The notes beneath the pieces were generated by a model. The model was not told the origin of the DNA. It worked only from the letters and a program-made list of their open reading frames with translations, and ran no database searches. From Phaeobacter sp. A36a-5a (lineage in GTDB: Bacteria; Pseudomonadota; Alphaproteobacteria; Rhodobacterales; Rhodobacteraceae): a stretch of DNA of 64,000 bases. The translations under genes and the position numbers were made by a program. The DNA is taken from positions 283,617-347,616 of the forward strand of contig NZ_JBBLYU010000004.1 in NCBI RefSeq assembly GCF_037911135.1, read 5' to 3'. This document shows positions 1 to 10,300 of this stretch, one piece after another. Within the stretch, counting starts at the first letter, position 1; each line of letters opens with the position of its first letter.

Positions 1-122
1 CCAGATCCGCTTTCGCCGACCAGCGCAAAGCTCTCCCCCTCGGCCACATCCAGGGTGACGCCCTGCACCACCCTCGTGTCGCCGTAGGAAATATCGAGGT
101 TTCTCAGAGATATCGCTGTCAT
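1..122 (-). CDS. ABC transporter ATP-binding protein, peptide/nickel importer type (partial)
   Basis: Only the first 40 or so codons lie in the window; the gene continues past position 1. The visible N-terminus begins MTAISLRNLDIS and reaches the Walker A segment GESGSG, so it is an ABC nucleotide-binding subunit. Its ATG overlaps the stop of the preceding ATPase gene as ATGA (119-122), which implies translational coupling. By position it should be the DppF/OppF-like partner of the DppD/OppD-like ATPase next to it. The family and the partner role are inferred from the motif and the gene order. Confidence 0.85.
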   Translation of the reverse strand, partial: MTAISLRNLDISYGDTRVVQGVTLDVAEGESFALVGESGS

Positions 123-967
123 GTGCCACTCCAGCTTGACCGGTCGAGCACAGGCAGCGTGTCGCGGGTTTCCTTCATCCGGGGCACCGCTGCCAGCAGA
201 CCTTGGGTATAGGGGTGGCTGGCCTTGTGCAGATCGGCAGCGGCGCAGCTTTCGACCACGCGGCCTGCATTCATCACCATGATCCGGTCGCAATAGCGCG
301 CCACCAGATTGAGATCATGGCTGATCAGGATCAAGCCCATGCCCTTGTCCCGCACCAGATCGTCAATCAGATCCAGCACCTGCGCCTGTACCGAGACATC
401 CAGCGCCGAGGTCGGTTCATCCGCGATCAGCAGATCCGGGCGCGGGATCAGCATCATCGCGATCATCACCCGCTGCCCCATGCCGCCCGAGACCTGATGC
501 GGATACATCTGCGCCACCAGTTCGGGGTCGTTGATGCGCACCGCCTCCAGCATCTCCAGCACGCGGGCGCGGGTGTCGCGGCGGCTGAGACGTTCGTGGA
601 CATCCAGCGCCTCGGCGATCTGTGCGCCGATGGTCATCACCGGATTGAGCGAGAATTTCGGATCCTGCATGATCATTGAAATCCGCGCGCCGCGGATATT
701 GCGCATCTGGCGTTCGCTGAGTGTTTGCAGCTCCTGCCCCTCCAGCGCCAGCCGGTCCGCCGTCATCTGGCCCGGGCGGCGGATCAGCCGCAGGATCGCA
801 CGGCCGGTCATGGATTTGCCCGATCCGCTCTCGCCGACGATACCGAGGCGTTCGCGGCCCAATGTGAAGCTCAGCCCCTTGACCACCTCTACCCGCCCCT
901 GGGGTGTCGGGAAGCTGACGCGGAGGTTGTCGACCTCCAGCAGGGGTGTGGACGTGGATTGGCTCAT
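119..967 (-). CDS. ABC transporter ATP-binding protein, DppD/OppD family
   Basis: This 282-residue cytoplasmic ATPase energises import of a peptide-like solute. It has Walker A GESGSGKS near residue 45, a signature VSGGMGQR near 159 and Walker B LLIADEPTSALD. The C-terminal HPYTQGLLAAVP is typical of the oligopeptide/dipeptide subfamily. Its ATG overlaps the stop of the upstream permease gene by 4 bp (ATGA, 964-967) and its own stop overlaps the next ATPase the same way, so the four genes form one tight operon. The substrate cannot be read from the sequence; the linked M24 peptidase and binding protein suggest small peptides or a modified amino acid. Confidence 0.93.
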   Translation of the reverse strand: MSQSTSTPLLEVDNLRVSFPTPQGRVEVVKGLSFTLGRERLGIVGESGSGKSMTGRAILRLIRRPGQMTADRLALEGQELQTLSERQMRNIRGARISMIMQDPKFSLNPVMTIGAQIAEALDVHERLSRRDTRARVLEMLEAVRINDPELVAQMYPHQVSGGMGQRVMIAMMLIPRPDLLIADEPTSALDVSVQAQVLDLIDDLVRDKGMGLILISHDLNLVARYCDRIMVMNAGRVVESCAAADLHKASHPYTQGLLAAVPRMKETRDTLPVLDRSSWSGT

Positions 968-1866
968 GACTTGCCCCCCTGTTTGGGGTCCAGCACATCG
1001 CGCAACCCGTCACCAAGAAAACAGAAGCCGAGGCTGACAACGATGATGGCAATGCCGGGCATGGTCGCCACCCACCATTGGTCCAGAATGAACACCCGCC
1101 CGCGCGAGATCATCGCGCCCCATTCCGGCAGCGGCGGCTGCGCGCCCAGACCCAGAAACCCAAGACCCGCTGCCGTCAGGATGATCCCGGCCATATCCAG
1201 CGTCACCCGCACGATCATCGAGGAGGTACAGAGCGGCAGCACGTGGTGCAGGATGACCCGGCTGTGCGAGGCCCCCAGCAGGCGCGTCGCGGCGATGAAT
1301 TCAGCGTTGCGGAAGGTCAGCGTTTCGGCCCGTGCGATGCGGGCATAGGCAGGCCATGCGGTGATCGCGATGGCGATGATCGCGTTTTCGATCCCCGGCC
1401 CCAAGGCGGCAACAAAGGCCAGCGCCAGGATCAGCTTGGGCATCGACAGGAAGACGTCCGTTATCCCCATCAGGATCCGGTCGATCCAGCCGCCGAAGTA
1501 GCCCGAAATCGCCCCGATGATCAGCCCCAGCGGCGCCGAGATCACCGCCACCAGCGCCACGATCATCAGCGTGATGCGCGCGCCGTAAACCACGCGGGAG
1601 AAGATATCGCGCCCCAGCTCATCCGTGCCCATCCAATTGGCCCAGGAGGGCGGCAACAGACGGGAGGACAGGTCCTGCCCCACCGGGCTATGCGGCGCGA
1701 TCCAGGGCGCCAGCGCGGCTGCAAGAATGAGGATCGTGATGATCAGTGCCCCCAGCACCGCCAGCGGGTTGCGCATCAGCGCAAGGATCATGCGATAGGC
1801 GCGCCCTGCGGTGGCCTGGGTCCGTGTGGTGGGGGAGTCGTCCAGCAACCAGTCGCGGCTCAGCAT
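964..1866 (-). CDS. ABC transporter permease, DppC/OppC family
   Basis: This inner-membrane permease of about 300 residues has an N-terminal OppC-type segment, a first membrane helix near residues 32-54 and the usual five-helix permease core. The EAA-loop-like stretch is around AATRLLGASHSRVILHHV. I place the start at the ATG at 1866, which shares its A with the TGA of the upstream permease (TGATG); a GTG one codon earlier is also possible. It should pair with the DppB-like permease upstream to form the channel. Nothing in it departs from the family. Confidence 0.92.
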   Translation of the reverse strand: MLSRDWLLDDSPTTRTQATAGRAYRMILALMRNPLAVLGALIITILILAAALAPWIAPHSPVGQDLSSRLLPPSWANWMGTDELGRDIFSRVVYGARITLMIVALVAVISAPLGLIIGAISGYFGGWIDRILMGITDVFLSMPKLILALAFVAALGPGIENAIIAIAITAWPAYARIARAETLTFRNAEFIAATRLLGASHSRVILHHVLPLCTSSMIVRVTLDMAGIILTAAGLGFLGLGAQPPLPEWGAMISRGRVFILDQWWVATMPGIAIIVVSLGFCFLGDGLRDVLDPKQGGKS

Positions 1867-2909
1867 CACAGGCTCCTTGGATCAAGAACCCGGTACAGCA
1901 CATCCGAGATCTTGTTGATGAAGATGAAGACCGCGCCAATCACCAGCGTCGAGCCAAGCACGGCATTCATATCCGCATTGAGCAGCGCCACGGTGAGGTA
2001 ATTGCCGATGCCGGGCCAGCTGAACACCGTCTCAATCATCACCGACCCTTCCAGCAGAGCGGCATAGGAGAGGCCGATTACGGTGATCAGCGGCACCCGG
2101 ATCGGTTTGAACCCATGCACCCAGATCACTTTCCATTCCGGCACGCCTTTGACGCGGGCGGTGGTGATGAACTCCTGACTGAGCTGGTCCAGCATGAAGC
2201 TGCGGGTCATACGCGCGATATAGGCGAGGCTGAAAAACCCGAGGATGGCCGCAGGCAGCACCAGATGCGAGAGCGCGTTCCAGAACACCTCGGTGTCGCC
2301 GACCAGCAGACTGTCCACTAGCAGCAGGCCGGTGACCGGCTCGATCAGCCCATCATAGAAGATATCGACCCGCCCCGGTCCCGCGACCCAGCCCAGACCC
2401 GCATAAAACACCGCCAGACCAACCAGCCCCAGCCAGAAGGCGGGCACCGAATAGCCCAGCAGCGCAAAGACGCGGATGATCTGATCGACCCAGGTGCCCT
2501 GTCGGGCGGCGGCCCAGACGCCCATGGGCACGCCCATCATCACACCAATCAGTATGCCCAGCGTGGCCATCTCCAGCGTGGCGGGAAACACCCGCGCGAG
2601 GTCGGACACGACGGGCCGGTTGGTGGAGACGGAACGCCCCAGATCGCCCTGAAACACATCGCCCACATAGGATAGGAACTGGATCACCAGCGGCCGGTCC
2701 AGCCCCATGGCAACCCGCGCCGCGTCATATTGGTCCTGTGTGGCGCGGTCGCCGACCACGGACAGAACCGGATCAATCGGCACCACACGGCCAATGAAAA
2801 ACGTGATCGCCAGAAGCCCGAGAAAGGTCAGCGTCGACACGATGGCAAAACCGGCAAGCCCCTGCCCCCAGCGCAGAATTGCGCGCCGTCTCTGTGCTGC
2901 TCTGGTCAA
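1866..2909 (-). CDS. ABC transporter permease, DppB/OppB family
   Basis: This 347-residue inner-membrane permease has an N-terminal helix near residues 15-38, a large periplasmic loop and a five-helix core. The EAA-like motif lies in the ARVKGVPEWKVIWVHGF stretch. It is the first gene of the importer operon. The start appears to be TTG at 2909: no ATG lies nearby in frame, and GGAGGG and AGGA precede the TTG. It faces the XRE-cupin regulator across about 165 bp, so both probably read from that spacer. Confidence 0.92.
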   Translation of the reverse strand: MTRAAQRRRAILRWGQGLAGFAIVSTLTFLGLLAITFFIGRVVPIDPVLSVVGDRATQDQYDAARVAMGLDRPLVIQFLSYVGDVFQGDLGRSVSTNRPVVSDLARVFPATLEMATLGILIGVMMGVPMGVWAAARQGTWVDQIIRVFALLGYSVPAFWLGLVGLAVFYAGLGWVAGPGRVDIFYDGLIEPVTGLLLVDSLLVGDTEVFWNALSHLVLPAAILGFFSLAYIARMTRSFMLDQLSQEFITTARVKGVPEWKVIWVHGFKPIRVPLITVIGLSYAALLEGSVMIETVFSWPGIGNYLTVALLNADMNAVLGSTLVIGAVFIFINKISDVLYRVLDPRSL

Positions 2910-3074
2910 GATATCCTGCCCTCCACATGGTCGATCCGCACCGCATCCGATCGGCGGACGGTCGGCGCGACACCATCAGGAATAAATATTATTTTTCTCG
3001 ATAGCAAAATTTTTTTGCTTCACAATAATTTTTTTCCTAAGCTGCCCGAAGCAAGCCCAAACCGAGAGCCACCG
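2910..3074. promoter_or_regulatory. Divergent promoter region with AT-rich inverted repeat
   Basis: This spacer lies between the importer operon (minus strand) and the XRE-cupin gene (plus strand). It changes abruptly from GC-rich to AT-rich at about 2978. It holds a perfect 7-bp inverted repeat AGCAAAA-N3-TTTTGCT at 3003-3019, a good candidate operator for the adjacent regulator. The assignment to that regulator is inference from position only. Confidence 0.5.
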
Positions 3075-3692
3075 ATGACCCCTGCCAGCCCTGCCGCCAA
3101 ACCCGCCAAGACCCGCAGCAGCACGGGGCCGATGCTGGGCGCGCTGATCCGCAAGCGGCGCAAGCAGATGGGGCTGACGCTTCAGGCGCTTGGTGATACC
3201 GCCGGGGTGTCGGTGGGCTATCTGAGCCAGGTGGAGCGCGACAACGCCACCCCGACGCTGGGCACGCTGGCGCAGATTGCCGCTGCGCTGGAGGTGGGGC
3301 TGGAGTATTTCATCGCCACGCCCAAGCCGTCGGATGCGCTGACCCGGGCGGCAACGCGCACGCAGTTTTCACTGGCGGGATCGTCACTCACCTATGAGGC
3401 GCTCGGCGCGCAGTTTCCGGGTGCGGAGCTGTCCAGCTACATCCTGCATGTCCCGCCCGGATACGTCTCCGAAGAGGTCAGCCACGAGGGCGAAGAGATG
3501 CTTTATGTGCTGGAGGGCGAGATCGACCAGTCGCTGGACGGGCAGGTGTTCCGCCTTACCGCCGGCGACAGCCTGCATTACAGCGGCCTTACCTCACATT
3601 CCTGGAGCAATCCGACCGAACAGCCCGCGCGGCTGTTGTGGACCGGCACGCTCAGCGTTTTGCACAGCAAGAATACCCCCAACCTGCCGTGA
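3075..3692 (+). CDS. XRE-family transcriptional regulator with C-terminal cupin domain
   Basis: This 205-residue protein has an N-terminal helix-turn-helix (about residues 20-75, with MGLTLQALGDTAGVSVGYL and SQVERD) and a C-terminal cupin (about 110-195, with HEGEEMLYVLEGEID and the later HSWSN). The family is the PuuR/SutR-like XRE-cupin type, in which the cupin senses a small molecule. The ATG at 3075 is chosen because it starts a normal family N-terminus; the frame stays open further upstream but through the AT-rich spacer. It lies between the divergent importer operon and its binding-protein gene, so it most likely regulates both. The ligand is unknown. Confidence 0.92.
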   Translation: MTPASPAAKPAKTRSSTGPMLGALIRKRRKQMGLTLQALGDTAGVSVGYLSQVERDNATPTLGTLAQIAAALEVGLEYFIATPKPSDALTRAATRTQFSLAGSSLTYEALGAQFPGAELSSYILHVPPGYVSEEVSHEGEEMLYVLEGEIDQSLDGQVFRLTAGDSLHYSGLTSHSWSNPTEQPARLLWTGTLSVLHSKNTPNLP

Positions 3693-3760
3693 CCGGGATC
3701 GCTCCCCAGTGGGCAGAGCCGATGCGGCAGACAACAAGACATCAAAACAGGGAGACTGAC

Positions 3761-5347
3761 ATGAACCTCGTGAAATCCGCCTTGCTGGCCAGCGTGATGG
3801 CCCTGCCCCTGGCGAGCGGCGCTGTTGCAGATACGCCCGCCAATGCGCTGATCGTGGCGCAGAACATCGACGATATCGTCGCCATTGACCCCGCACAGGC
3901 CTATGAGTTCACCTCGGGCGAGCTGGTGACCAACCTCTACGACCGGCTGGTGCAATATGACGCCGAGGATCCCACCGTTCTGGCGCCGGGCCTTGCCAGC
4001 GCCTGGGACATCGACGCGGCAGCCAAGACCATCCGCTTTTCTCTGCGCGATGATGCGGTGTTCCACTCGGGCAATCCGGTGCGCAGCGAGGACGTGGTGT
4101 TCTCGCTTGCCCGGGTGATCAAGCTGAACCTGACCCCCGCCTTTATTCTGGCGCAGCTGGGCTGGACGGCGGAGAATGTCGATCAGATGGTCACCGCAGA
4201 TGGCAATAGCATCACCATCAAATACGAAGGCGATTTCTCACCCGCCTTTGTCATGAACGTACTGGCCGCCCGCCCCGCCTCGGTGGTGGACAAAGAGGTG
4301 GTGATGGCCAATGCCGTGGACGGCGACATGGGCAATGGCTGGCTGAATGAAAACGCCGCAGGCTCCGGCCCGTTCAAGCTGCAGGGCTACCGCCCGGCGC
4401 AGATGGTGCGGCTGGCGGCAAACCCCGCCTATTTCAAAGGCGCGCCGAAGATGGAGAGCGTCATCATCCGCCATGTGGCCGAGGCGGCGACGCAGGAACT
4501 GCTGCTGGAATCCGGCGATATCGACATGGCCCGCAACCTGACGCCCGATCAGATCCGCGGCTTTGACAGCGACGCCATCAAGGTGGAGACCTACCCGCAG
4601 GCCGCGGTGCATTTCCTGTCCTTCAACCAGAAAACCGACAGTCTGACCGATCCGGCTGTCTGGGAGGCCGCGCGCTATCTGGTGGATTACAAGGGGATGA
4701 CCGATACCATCATCAACGGCCAGATGGAGATCCATCAGGCGTTCTGGCCCAAGGGCTTTCCCGGCTCCTACGATGAGACCCCGTTCGGCTATGACCCGGA
4801 GCGGGCCAAGTCCATCCTCAGCGACGCGGGGATCAAATCCCCGATCACCGTCTCGCTGGATGTGATCAACGCAGCCCCCTTTACCGATATGGCGCAGTCC
4901 CTACAGGCCAGCTTTGCCGACGCGGGGATCAACTTTGAAATCCTCCCCGGCACCGGCAGCCAGGTGATCACCAAATATCGCGAGCGCAGCCATGAGGCGA
5001 TGCTGCTCTACTGGGGCCCGGATTTCATGGACCCGCATTCCAACGCCAAGGCCTTTGCCTATAATTCCGACAACTCGGACGACAGCTATGCGGCGACCAC
5101 CACCTGGCGCAACGCCTGGGCTGTGCCGGAGGAGATGAACGCCAAGACCAAGGCTGCCCTCACCGAGGCAGATCCTGAAAAACGGCTGGAGATGTACCGC
5201 GAATTGCAGGCCGAGGTACAGCAAAGCTCCCCCATCGTGATCATGTTCCAGGCGGCCTATCAGGTGGCGATGGACGCGGATGTCTCCGGCTATGTGAACG
5301 GTGCGACCTCTGATTTTGTTTTCTACCGTCTGGTGGAAAAGAACTGA
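3761..5347 (+). CDS. ABC transporter substrate-binding protein, family 5 (peptide type)
   Basis: This periplasmic protein of 528 residues has a clear Sec signal peptide (MNLVKSALLASVMALPLAS followed by an AVAD-type cleavage region). The fold is the SBP_bac_5 type, seen in features such as NLYDRLVQYD and WDIDAAAKTIRFSLRDDAVFHSGNPV. The start at 3761 has GGGAGA eight bases upstream. It should deliver substrate to the importer encoded on the other strand at 1-2909, an arrangement split by the regulator. Two strong hairpins follow its stop, probably setting a high ratio of this protein to the peptidase downstream. Confidence 0.93.
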   Translation: MNLVKSALLASVMALPLASGAVADTPANALIVAQNIDDIVAIDPAQAYEFTSGELVTNLYDRLVQYDAEDPTVLAPGLASAWDIDAAAKTIRFSLRDDAVFHSGNPVRSEDVVFSLARVIKLNLTPAFILAQLGWTAENVDQMVTADGNSITIKYEGDFSPAFVMNVLAARPASVVDKEVVMANAVDGDMGNGWLNENAAGSGPFKLQGYRPAQMVRLAANPAYFKGAPKMESVIIRHVAEAATQELLLESGDIDMARNLTPDQIRGFDSDAIKVETYPQAAVHFLSFNQKTDSLTDPAVWEAARYLVDYKGMTDTIINGQMEIHQAFWPKGFPGSYDETPFGYDPERAKSILSDAGIKSPITVSLDVINAAPFTDMAQSLQASFADAGINFEILPGTGSQVITKYRERSHEAMLLYWGPDFMDPHSNAKAFAYNSDNSDDSYAATTTWRNAWAVPEEMNAKTKAALTEADPEKRLEMYRELQAEVQQSSPIVIMFQAAYQVAMDADVSGYVNGATSDFVFYRLVEKN

Positions 5348-5369
5348 TCCAGGCGCCCCCTGGTGCCTA

Positions 5370-5399
5370 GGCCTGTCCCCTGCCTGACGGGGGCAGGCC
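5370..5399 (+). promoter_or_regulatory. mRNA stem-loop after binding-protein gene
   Basis: GGCCTG pairs with CAGGCC, and an inner CCCC/GGGG continues the stem. It immediately precedes the stronger terminator-like hairpin. Such structures after binding-protein genes commonly stabilise the upstream mRNA; that role is inferred. Confidence 0.45.
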
Positions 5400-5403
5400 G
5401 CTC

Positions 5404-5437
5404 GGGGCCGGTGCTGACATGAGCCGGCCCCCTTTTT
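5404..5437 (+). terminator. Rho-independent terminator or attenuator
   Basis: A perfect 8-bp stem GGGGCCGG/CCGGCCCC with a 12-base loop is followed by CTTTTT. It lies between the binding-protein gene and the M24 peptidase gene, so it would reduce read-through into the peptidase. Confidence 0.7.
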
Positions 5438-5502
5438 CCAATGTCGACCGCAATCAAGACGCCCCGCCCCTCACAACCGGGCGCGCGGCAGGAGCCAGAT
5501 AG

Positions 5503-6603
5503 ATGACAACGCCCCCCTATGCAGACCGGCTGAACCGGCTGCGTCACCGCATGACAGAAACCGCCACCGATCTGGTGGTGCTAGGCCCCTCCAGCCATAT
5601 GATGTGGCTGTCGGGTGTGAACCCCCATGGCGACGAACGCCCGGTGATGCTGATGGTCAGCCAGAGCCATGCGGGATTTCTGATGCCGGCGCTTAATGCT
5701 GATGCCGCGCGCACGGCAACCGACCTGCCATTTCGCTGCTGGTCGGATGACGAAGGCCCGGATGCGGCCCTTGCCACGCTGCTGAGCGACTGCGATGCCA
5801 CAGCTGGCGGCCTGTCGGTGGTGCTGGATGAAACCATGCGCGCCGATTTTGCCCTGCGGGTTTTGGATGCGATGGACGCGCCCAGCCGCCGCTTTACCGA
5901 TGATACAGTTGGCCTGCTGCGCGCGATGAAGGACGCCGCAGAATATGACGCGTTGAAGGCCGCGCATCTGTTGAATGATGCCGCCGTGACCGAAGCGTTC
6001 TCCCGTCTCGAAGAAGGCATGAGCGAGCTGGATGTGCAGGCCATCCTGCATGAATATTACAAGGCCCATGGCGCCAGCGCGGAATTCACTATCGTCGGCT
6101 TTGGCGCCAATGGCGCCTTCCCGCATCACCACACCGGGGACACAAGGCTGAGCCGCGATATGGCTGTGCTGATCGACACGGGATGCCGTCTGAATGGCTA
6201 CCCCTCTGACATGACCCGCTGCGGCTGGTTCGGCACACCGGAAACGGAATATGAGCAGGTGTTCGAAGTGGTCGAGGCCGCGGTAAAGGCAGCTGTTCAG
6301 GCGGCAAAACCCGGCGTTCGCGCCAGTGAGGTCGACCGTGCCGCCCGCGATACCATTGCCGCCGCCGGCTATGGGGCGCAATTCCTGCATCGCACCGGCC
6401 ACGGGCTGGGCATCGACGTGCATGAACCGCCCTATATCACCGCGACATCGGAGGTTGAGCTGCGCGCAGGCAATGTGTTCTCGATCGAACCGGGGATTTA
6501 CCTAAAGGACCGTTTTGGCGTGCGTCTGGAGGAGATCGTGATCCTGCGCGAAGATGGCGCCGAGATCCTGTCAGAGATGCCCCGCAGCATGCAGCGGCGC
6601 TGA
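5503..6603 (+). CDS. M24 family metallopeptidase, Xaa-Pro aminopeptidase/creatinase-like
   Basis: This 366-residue protein has an N-terminal creatinase-type domain (about 1-135) and a C-terminal pita-bread M24 domain. All five metal ligands are visible in order: Asp in VLIDTG, Asp in YPSDMTR, His in HRTGHGLG, Glu in SIEPGIYL and Glu in LEEIVI. It is therefore probably an active dimetal peptidase acting on proline-containing or otherwise modified dipeptides in the cytoplasm. It follows the importer binding protein by 155 bp and probably processes the imported substrate. A creatinase-like hydrolase is an alternative. Confidence 0.9.
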   Translation: MTTPPYADRLNRLRHRMTETATDLVVLGPSSHMMWLSGVNPHGDERPVMLMVSQSHAGFLMPALNADAARTATDLPFRCWSDDEGPDAALATLLSDCDATAGGLSVVLDETMRADFALRVLDAMDAPSRRFTDDTVGLLRAMKDAAEYDALKAAHLLNDAAVTEAFSRLEEGMSELDVQAILHEYYKAHGASAEFTIVGFGANGAFPHHHTGDTRLSRDMAVLIDTGCRLNGYPSDMTRCGWFGTPETEYEQVFEVVEAAVKAAVQAAKPGVRASEVDRAARDTIAAAGYGAQFLHRTGHGLGIDVHEPPYITATSEVELRAGNVFSIEPGIYLKDRFGVRLEEIVILREDGAEILSEMPRSMQRR

Positions 6604-6617
6604 CTGATCAGGCTCCG

Positions 6618-6656
6618 AAAAAACGGTCGGCGCCCCGGTTTCTGGTGGCGCCGATC
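6618..6656 (-). terminator. Rho-independent terminator for response regulator gene
   Basis: On the minus strand a 10-bp stem (arms 6647-6656 and 6625-6634, one G-T pair) with a 12-base loop is followed by GTTTTTT. It overlaps the stop codon of the response-regulator gene and may also end transcription of the peptidase gene from the other side. Confidence 0.65.
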
Positions 6657-7062
6657 AGACTTCGCTCTCCAGCAGCTCGTCGATCAGGGACAGCAGTTCG
6701 ATTGGTTCAAAGGGTTTGGTCAGCGAAGCCGTGGCCCCAAGATCACGTGACGTGACCAACAGATTCTCCAGCCCCGGGGCTTTGGTTGCACCGGACATTG
6801 AGATAACCGGCGGGATCTTGTGGCCCTCTCGGGCACGCCCCTGCAGGAAGGCAAGCAGGATCACGCCGCCATCCGGCACCGCACGGTTGTTTTTCTTTAC
6901 GATCAGATCGGCGATTACCAGATCGAAGTCATATTCATCGTATTGAGCAATGGCCTGAGTTGCGTCCGCGCAGAAGATCGGGAAATGCCCGGCCCGCTCC
7001 AGCGAGACCTGCAACAGGTCGGCAAAAACCTCGTCGTCTTCGAGAACCAGAAGATTTGCCAT
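6655..7062 (-). CDS. Single-domain response regulator (REC only)
   Basis: A 135-residue CheY-like receiver with no output domain. Acidic residues LEDDE near 8-11, a probable phospho-acceptor Asp52 in LVIADL, Ser/Thr in ISMSG near 88-90 and Lys in SLTKPF near 116 are all present. An insertion after the Asp (KKNNRAVPDGG) is unusual, because the normal receiver has a short loop with Pro and Gly there. It is divergent from the hybrid kinase gene at 7312 and is a likely phosphotransfer partner of it. That partnership is inferred. Confidence 0.9.
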   Translation of the reverse strand: MANLLVLEDDEVFADLLQVSLERAGHFPIFCADATQAIAQYDEYDFDLVIADLIVKKNNRAVPDGGVILLAFLQGRAREGHKIPPVISMSGATKAPGLENLLVTSRDLGATASLTKPFEPIELLSLIDELLESEV

Positions 7063-7311
7063 CGCATTCCCTTTTCAAACGGACCAGTACCACATAACTG
7101 CGCCGAAACGCCGACCGGATTGCTGATGTTTCCCGTGCCGCATCAGTTTTAACGGCCAGCCCGGGATTGATCAATTGTGTTGGCTGCGACAATTCGTTTT
7201 GATTGCAACTGTTGGTCGGTTTGATCCGACATTGCGCCCGGACAGGCGGTAGCCTGACGGCATCGGACCGGCGATATCAGGCGGGCAGAGGCAAGGCGGA
7301 GCGTTCGAGAC

Positions 7312-10300
7312 ATGATCAGACAGGTTTGGCGCGGCGTGGCCTTGCTGGCGGTTCTTGCCATAGCCCCGCCCGTGTGGTCGCAGCAGGCCCCGGAGCCGTT
7401 CCGGATCGGTGTGCTGCCGATCCCGCCTTTCGCGCAGCTGGATCCTGATGCGCAGGCAAACGGGTTCCTGGTTGAGCTCGCCGAGGAGATCGCGGGCGAA
7501 CTCGGCACCGGCATCACGCTGGTTCCGCTGTCCACCAGCCGCGAGTTCGTCGAGTCACAGGCCACCGGGCGAACCGATATGATCGCGGGCATTGCACAGC
7601 TGCCCGCACTGCGTGACACCAATGTGTTTTCCCGCAGCATTTCGCGTGAAACCCTGCGCCCGATGGTCCGTATCGCACAGGCGCAATCCCTCTCGACCAC
7701 CTCGCTCAGCGGCAGGCGGGTGGGCATCGTGCCCCCGGCTGTCGGATCGGAGCAGCAGGCCTTTCTCGCGCGCAACACGGCCGTGGAGTTCGAGTCACCC
7801 GAGGCCGCAATCATGGCGCTGCTGTCAGAGCGGGTTGACGCCGTGCTGATCCCGGAGCCCGTCGCTTTCAACATCGCGAAACTGGCGTCCGTTGATGGCC
7901 GGGTCAGCTTCCTGAATCCGCCCTTGCGGCAGTTCGAGAGGTTCATCGCCCTGCATCAAAGCCGTGCCGACCTGCTGCCTGACATCGAAGCCGCGCTGGA
8001 CCGGATCGAAGGCGACCGTCGACTAGATAATCTGCTGCGCAAGTATTTTCTGGACATTCCACTGCCCGCCCCCGAGGTGCTTCGCGTCGGCGTGCGCCAC
8101 GCGCCGCCCTATCAGGTGATCGAACCGGATGGCAGCTTTTCGGGTTTTGGCATCGAGACCCTACGCGATCTGGCAGGGCGCACCGGGCTGAAACTGGCAT
8201 TCCACAGCATCAGCGACGACGACTGGCGGCGTGGGCCGCAGTCGGACACCTACGATATCCTGCCCGCCGCCAGCATCACGACCGAACGTTCTGCAAGGAT
8301 GGATTTTGCCCATCCCATCCTGGCCACGGATCAATCCGTATTTACCCGTCCGGCGGATGCCGCAGAGCTGAGGCGGCCCGAGGATTTGCAAGGGCGCCGC
8401 ATCGGCCTGCGCTCAGACAACGCAGCCGCGATCGCGCTGGCAACCGCCAATGGCTGGACCATCGTTGCGATGGCAGAGGCCAGGGACCTGCTGGCGGCGT
8501 TGCAGGATCGGCGGATCGACGCGGTGATCTATCAATCTGACACCCTGCCCCTGGCGGCGGCGCGATGGGGCGATCCTGAGAGCATAACCGAGGCGCTCCC
8601 CGCGCTGCTGACCACGGAACGCGCTGCCGCGCTGCGCTTTGGTCTGGGCGAAATCCGCGACAAGCTGGATCTGGCCCTGCCGCAATATCTGGTGTCCGCC
8701 GATTACGCCGAGCTGCGCCGCCAGTATTTTGAACCGGCAGTGTTCTGGACCTCGGACCGGCTTGCGCTGCTGGGCTATGGCCTTGTGGGCGGTGTTCTGG
8801 GCCTGCTGGGTATTCTTGGCACCGGCCAATTGCGCGCCCGACGCCGTACCGCCGCTGAAAAGGCCAGACAAGCCGCCGAGGTGGCCGAGATCCGCGACGA
8901 GCTGGAAACCGTGCTGAATGCCGCCACCAGCGGTATAGTCGCACTGGATCGCGACGGCCAGATCATTCGCATCAACCGCCGCGCCCGTCGCATGTTGGGG
9001 GGTGTCTCGCAACCGGTGCCATTCGCCTGGCCGCAGGATATCTATTTTCTCGACAGTGAAAGCAACACCCCGCTTGAAGACAGCGCCGACCCGATCCGCC
9101 GCGCCCGCTCAGGCCATGTGTTGACCGGCGAAACCCATCTGCTGCGCCGCCACGCCGACAGCGAGGACTATCGCTATGTCCGCGTCACAAGCGCCGTTCT
9201 GGACAATGAGGAACACGGTATCTCGCTGGTTCTGGTGATCGACGATATTTCCCGCGAAGAACGCAACCGACTGGCAAGCGAACGCAAGAATCGGCTGGAT
9301 GCCCTCGGCCAGCTCACCGGCGGGATCGCCCATGATTTCAACAATCTGCTGGCCTCCATGCTCTACGCCGTGGAACTGGCGCGCAACTCCGAGACGCCGG
9401 ACAGCAGGGCGCGGTTTCTCAACGTTGCAGCTGGCGCAATCGACAAGGGCCGCGCGCTCACAGCTCGGCTGCTGGCTTTTGCCAAACGTCAGCCGGGGCT
9501 TGCCATGGCCAAACCTGTCGATGAGGTTTTTGCAGATTTCGAGGAGCTGATCGGCTCCATGATCGAGGAACGGATCCAGCTCGCCTGCGATCCGGTTGAC
9601 CCCGGATTGCGGGTCTATTGTGATCCGGCCCAGCTGGAAACGGCACTGATGAATCTGGTGCTGAACAGCCGGGATGCGATACTGCACAGCGGTCGCGGTG
9701 ACAGGATCACCCTGACGGCCCGCGCGGTGCTCTCGACCGACGACGACCTAGACGCAGACCAGCGCGATCATGACAACAGCGCCGCACCCGGCTCAGAACC
9801 CGGCATCTATCGCTACGTGGAACTGTCGGTCACCGACAATGGCCCCGGCATGGACGAGGCAACGGTTGCCCGCTGCACCGACCCGTTCTTCACCACTAAA
9901 GGCAGCGTTGCGGGTACCGGGCTGGGCCTGTCGATGGTCTACGGCTTTGCCCGCAATGCCAATGGTGATCTCAGGATCTATTCCGAACCCGGCATCGGCA
10001 CCACCGTGCAAATGATCCTGCCGCGCGGGACCGAACAGGGCGAGCGTGAAGCGCCCGTCAGCGACGGGGCGGCGATCCGCGGCAATGGCGAGACCATTCT
10101 TCTGGCGGAGGACGAACCCGAGCTGCTGTCGATGATGAGCGGCGTGCTGGAGGAGCTTGGCTATCAGGTGCTTGCGACGTCATCGGCGCAGCAGGCGCTG
10201 GATCTAGCAGGGCGTGAGGCGTCTATTGATCTGCTGCTGACCGATGTGGTGATGCCGGGCTCCATCAGTGGTTTTGAACTGGCCCGCTGCATCCGCGCCC

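Noticed and set aside
2730..3074. N-terminal extension of the XRE-cupin frame by about 115 codons
   Set aside because: The extension runs through the AT-rich divergent promoter and antisense of the permease gene; the ATG at 3075 gives the family-normal N-terminus.
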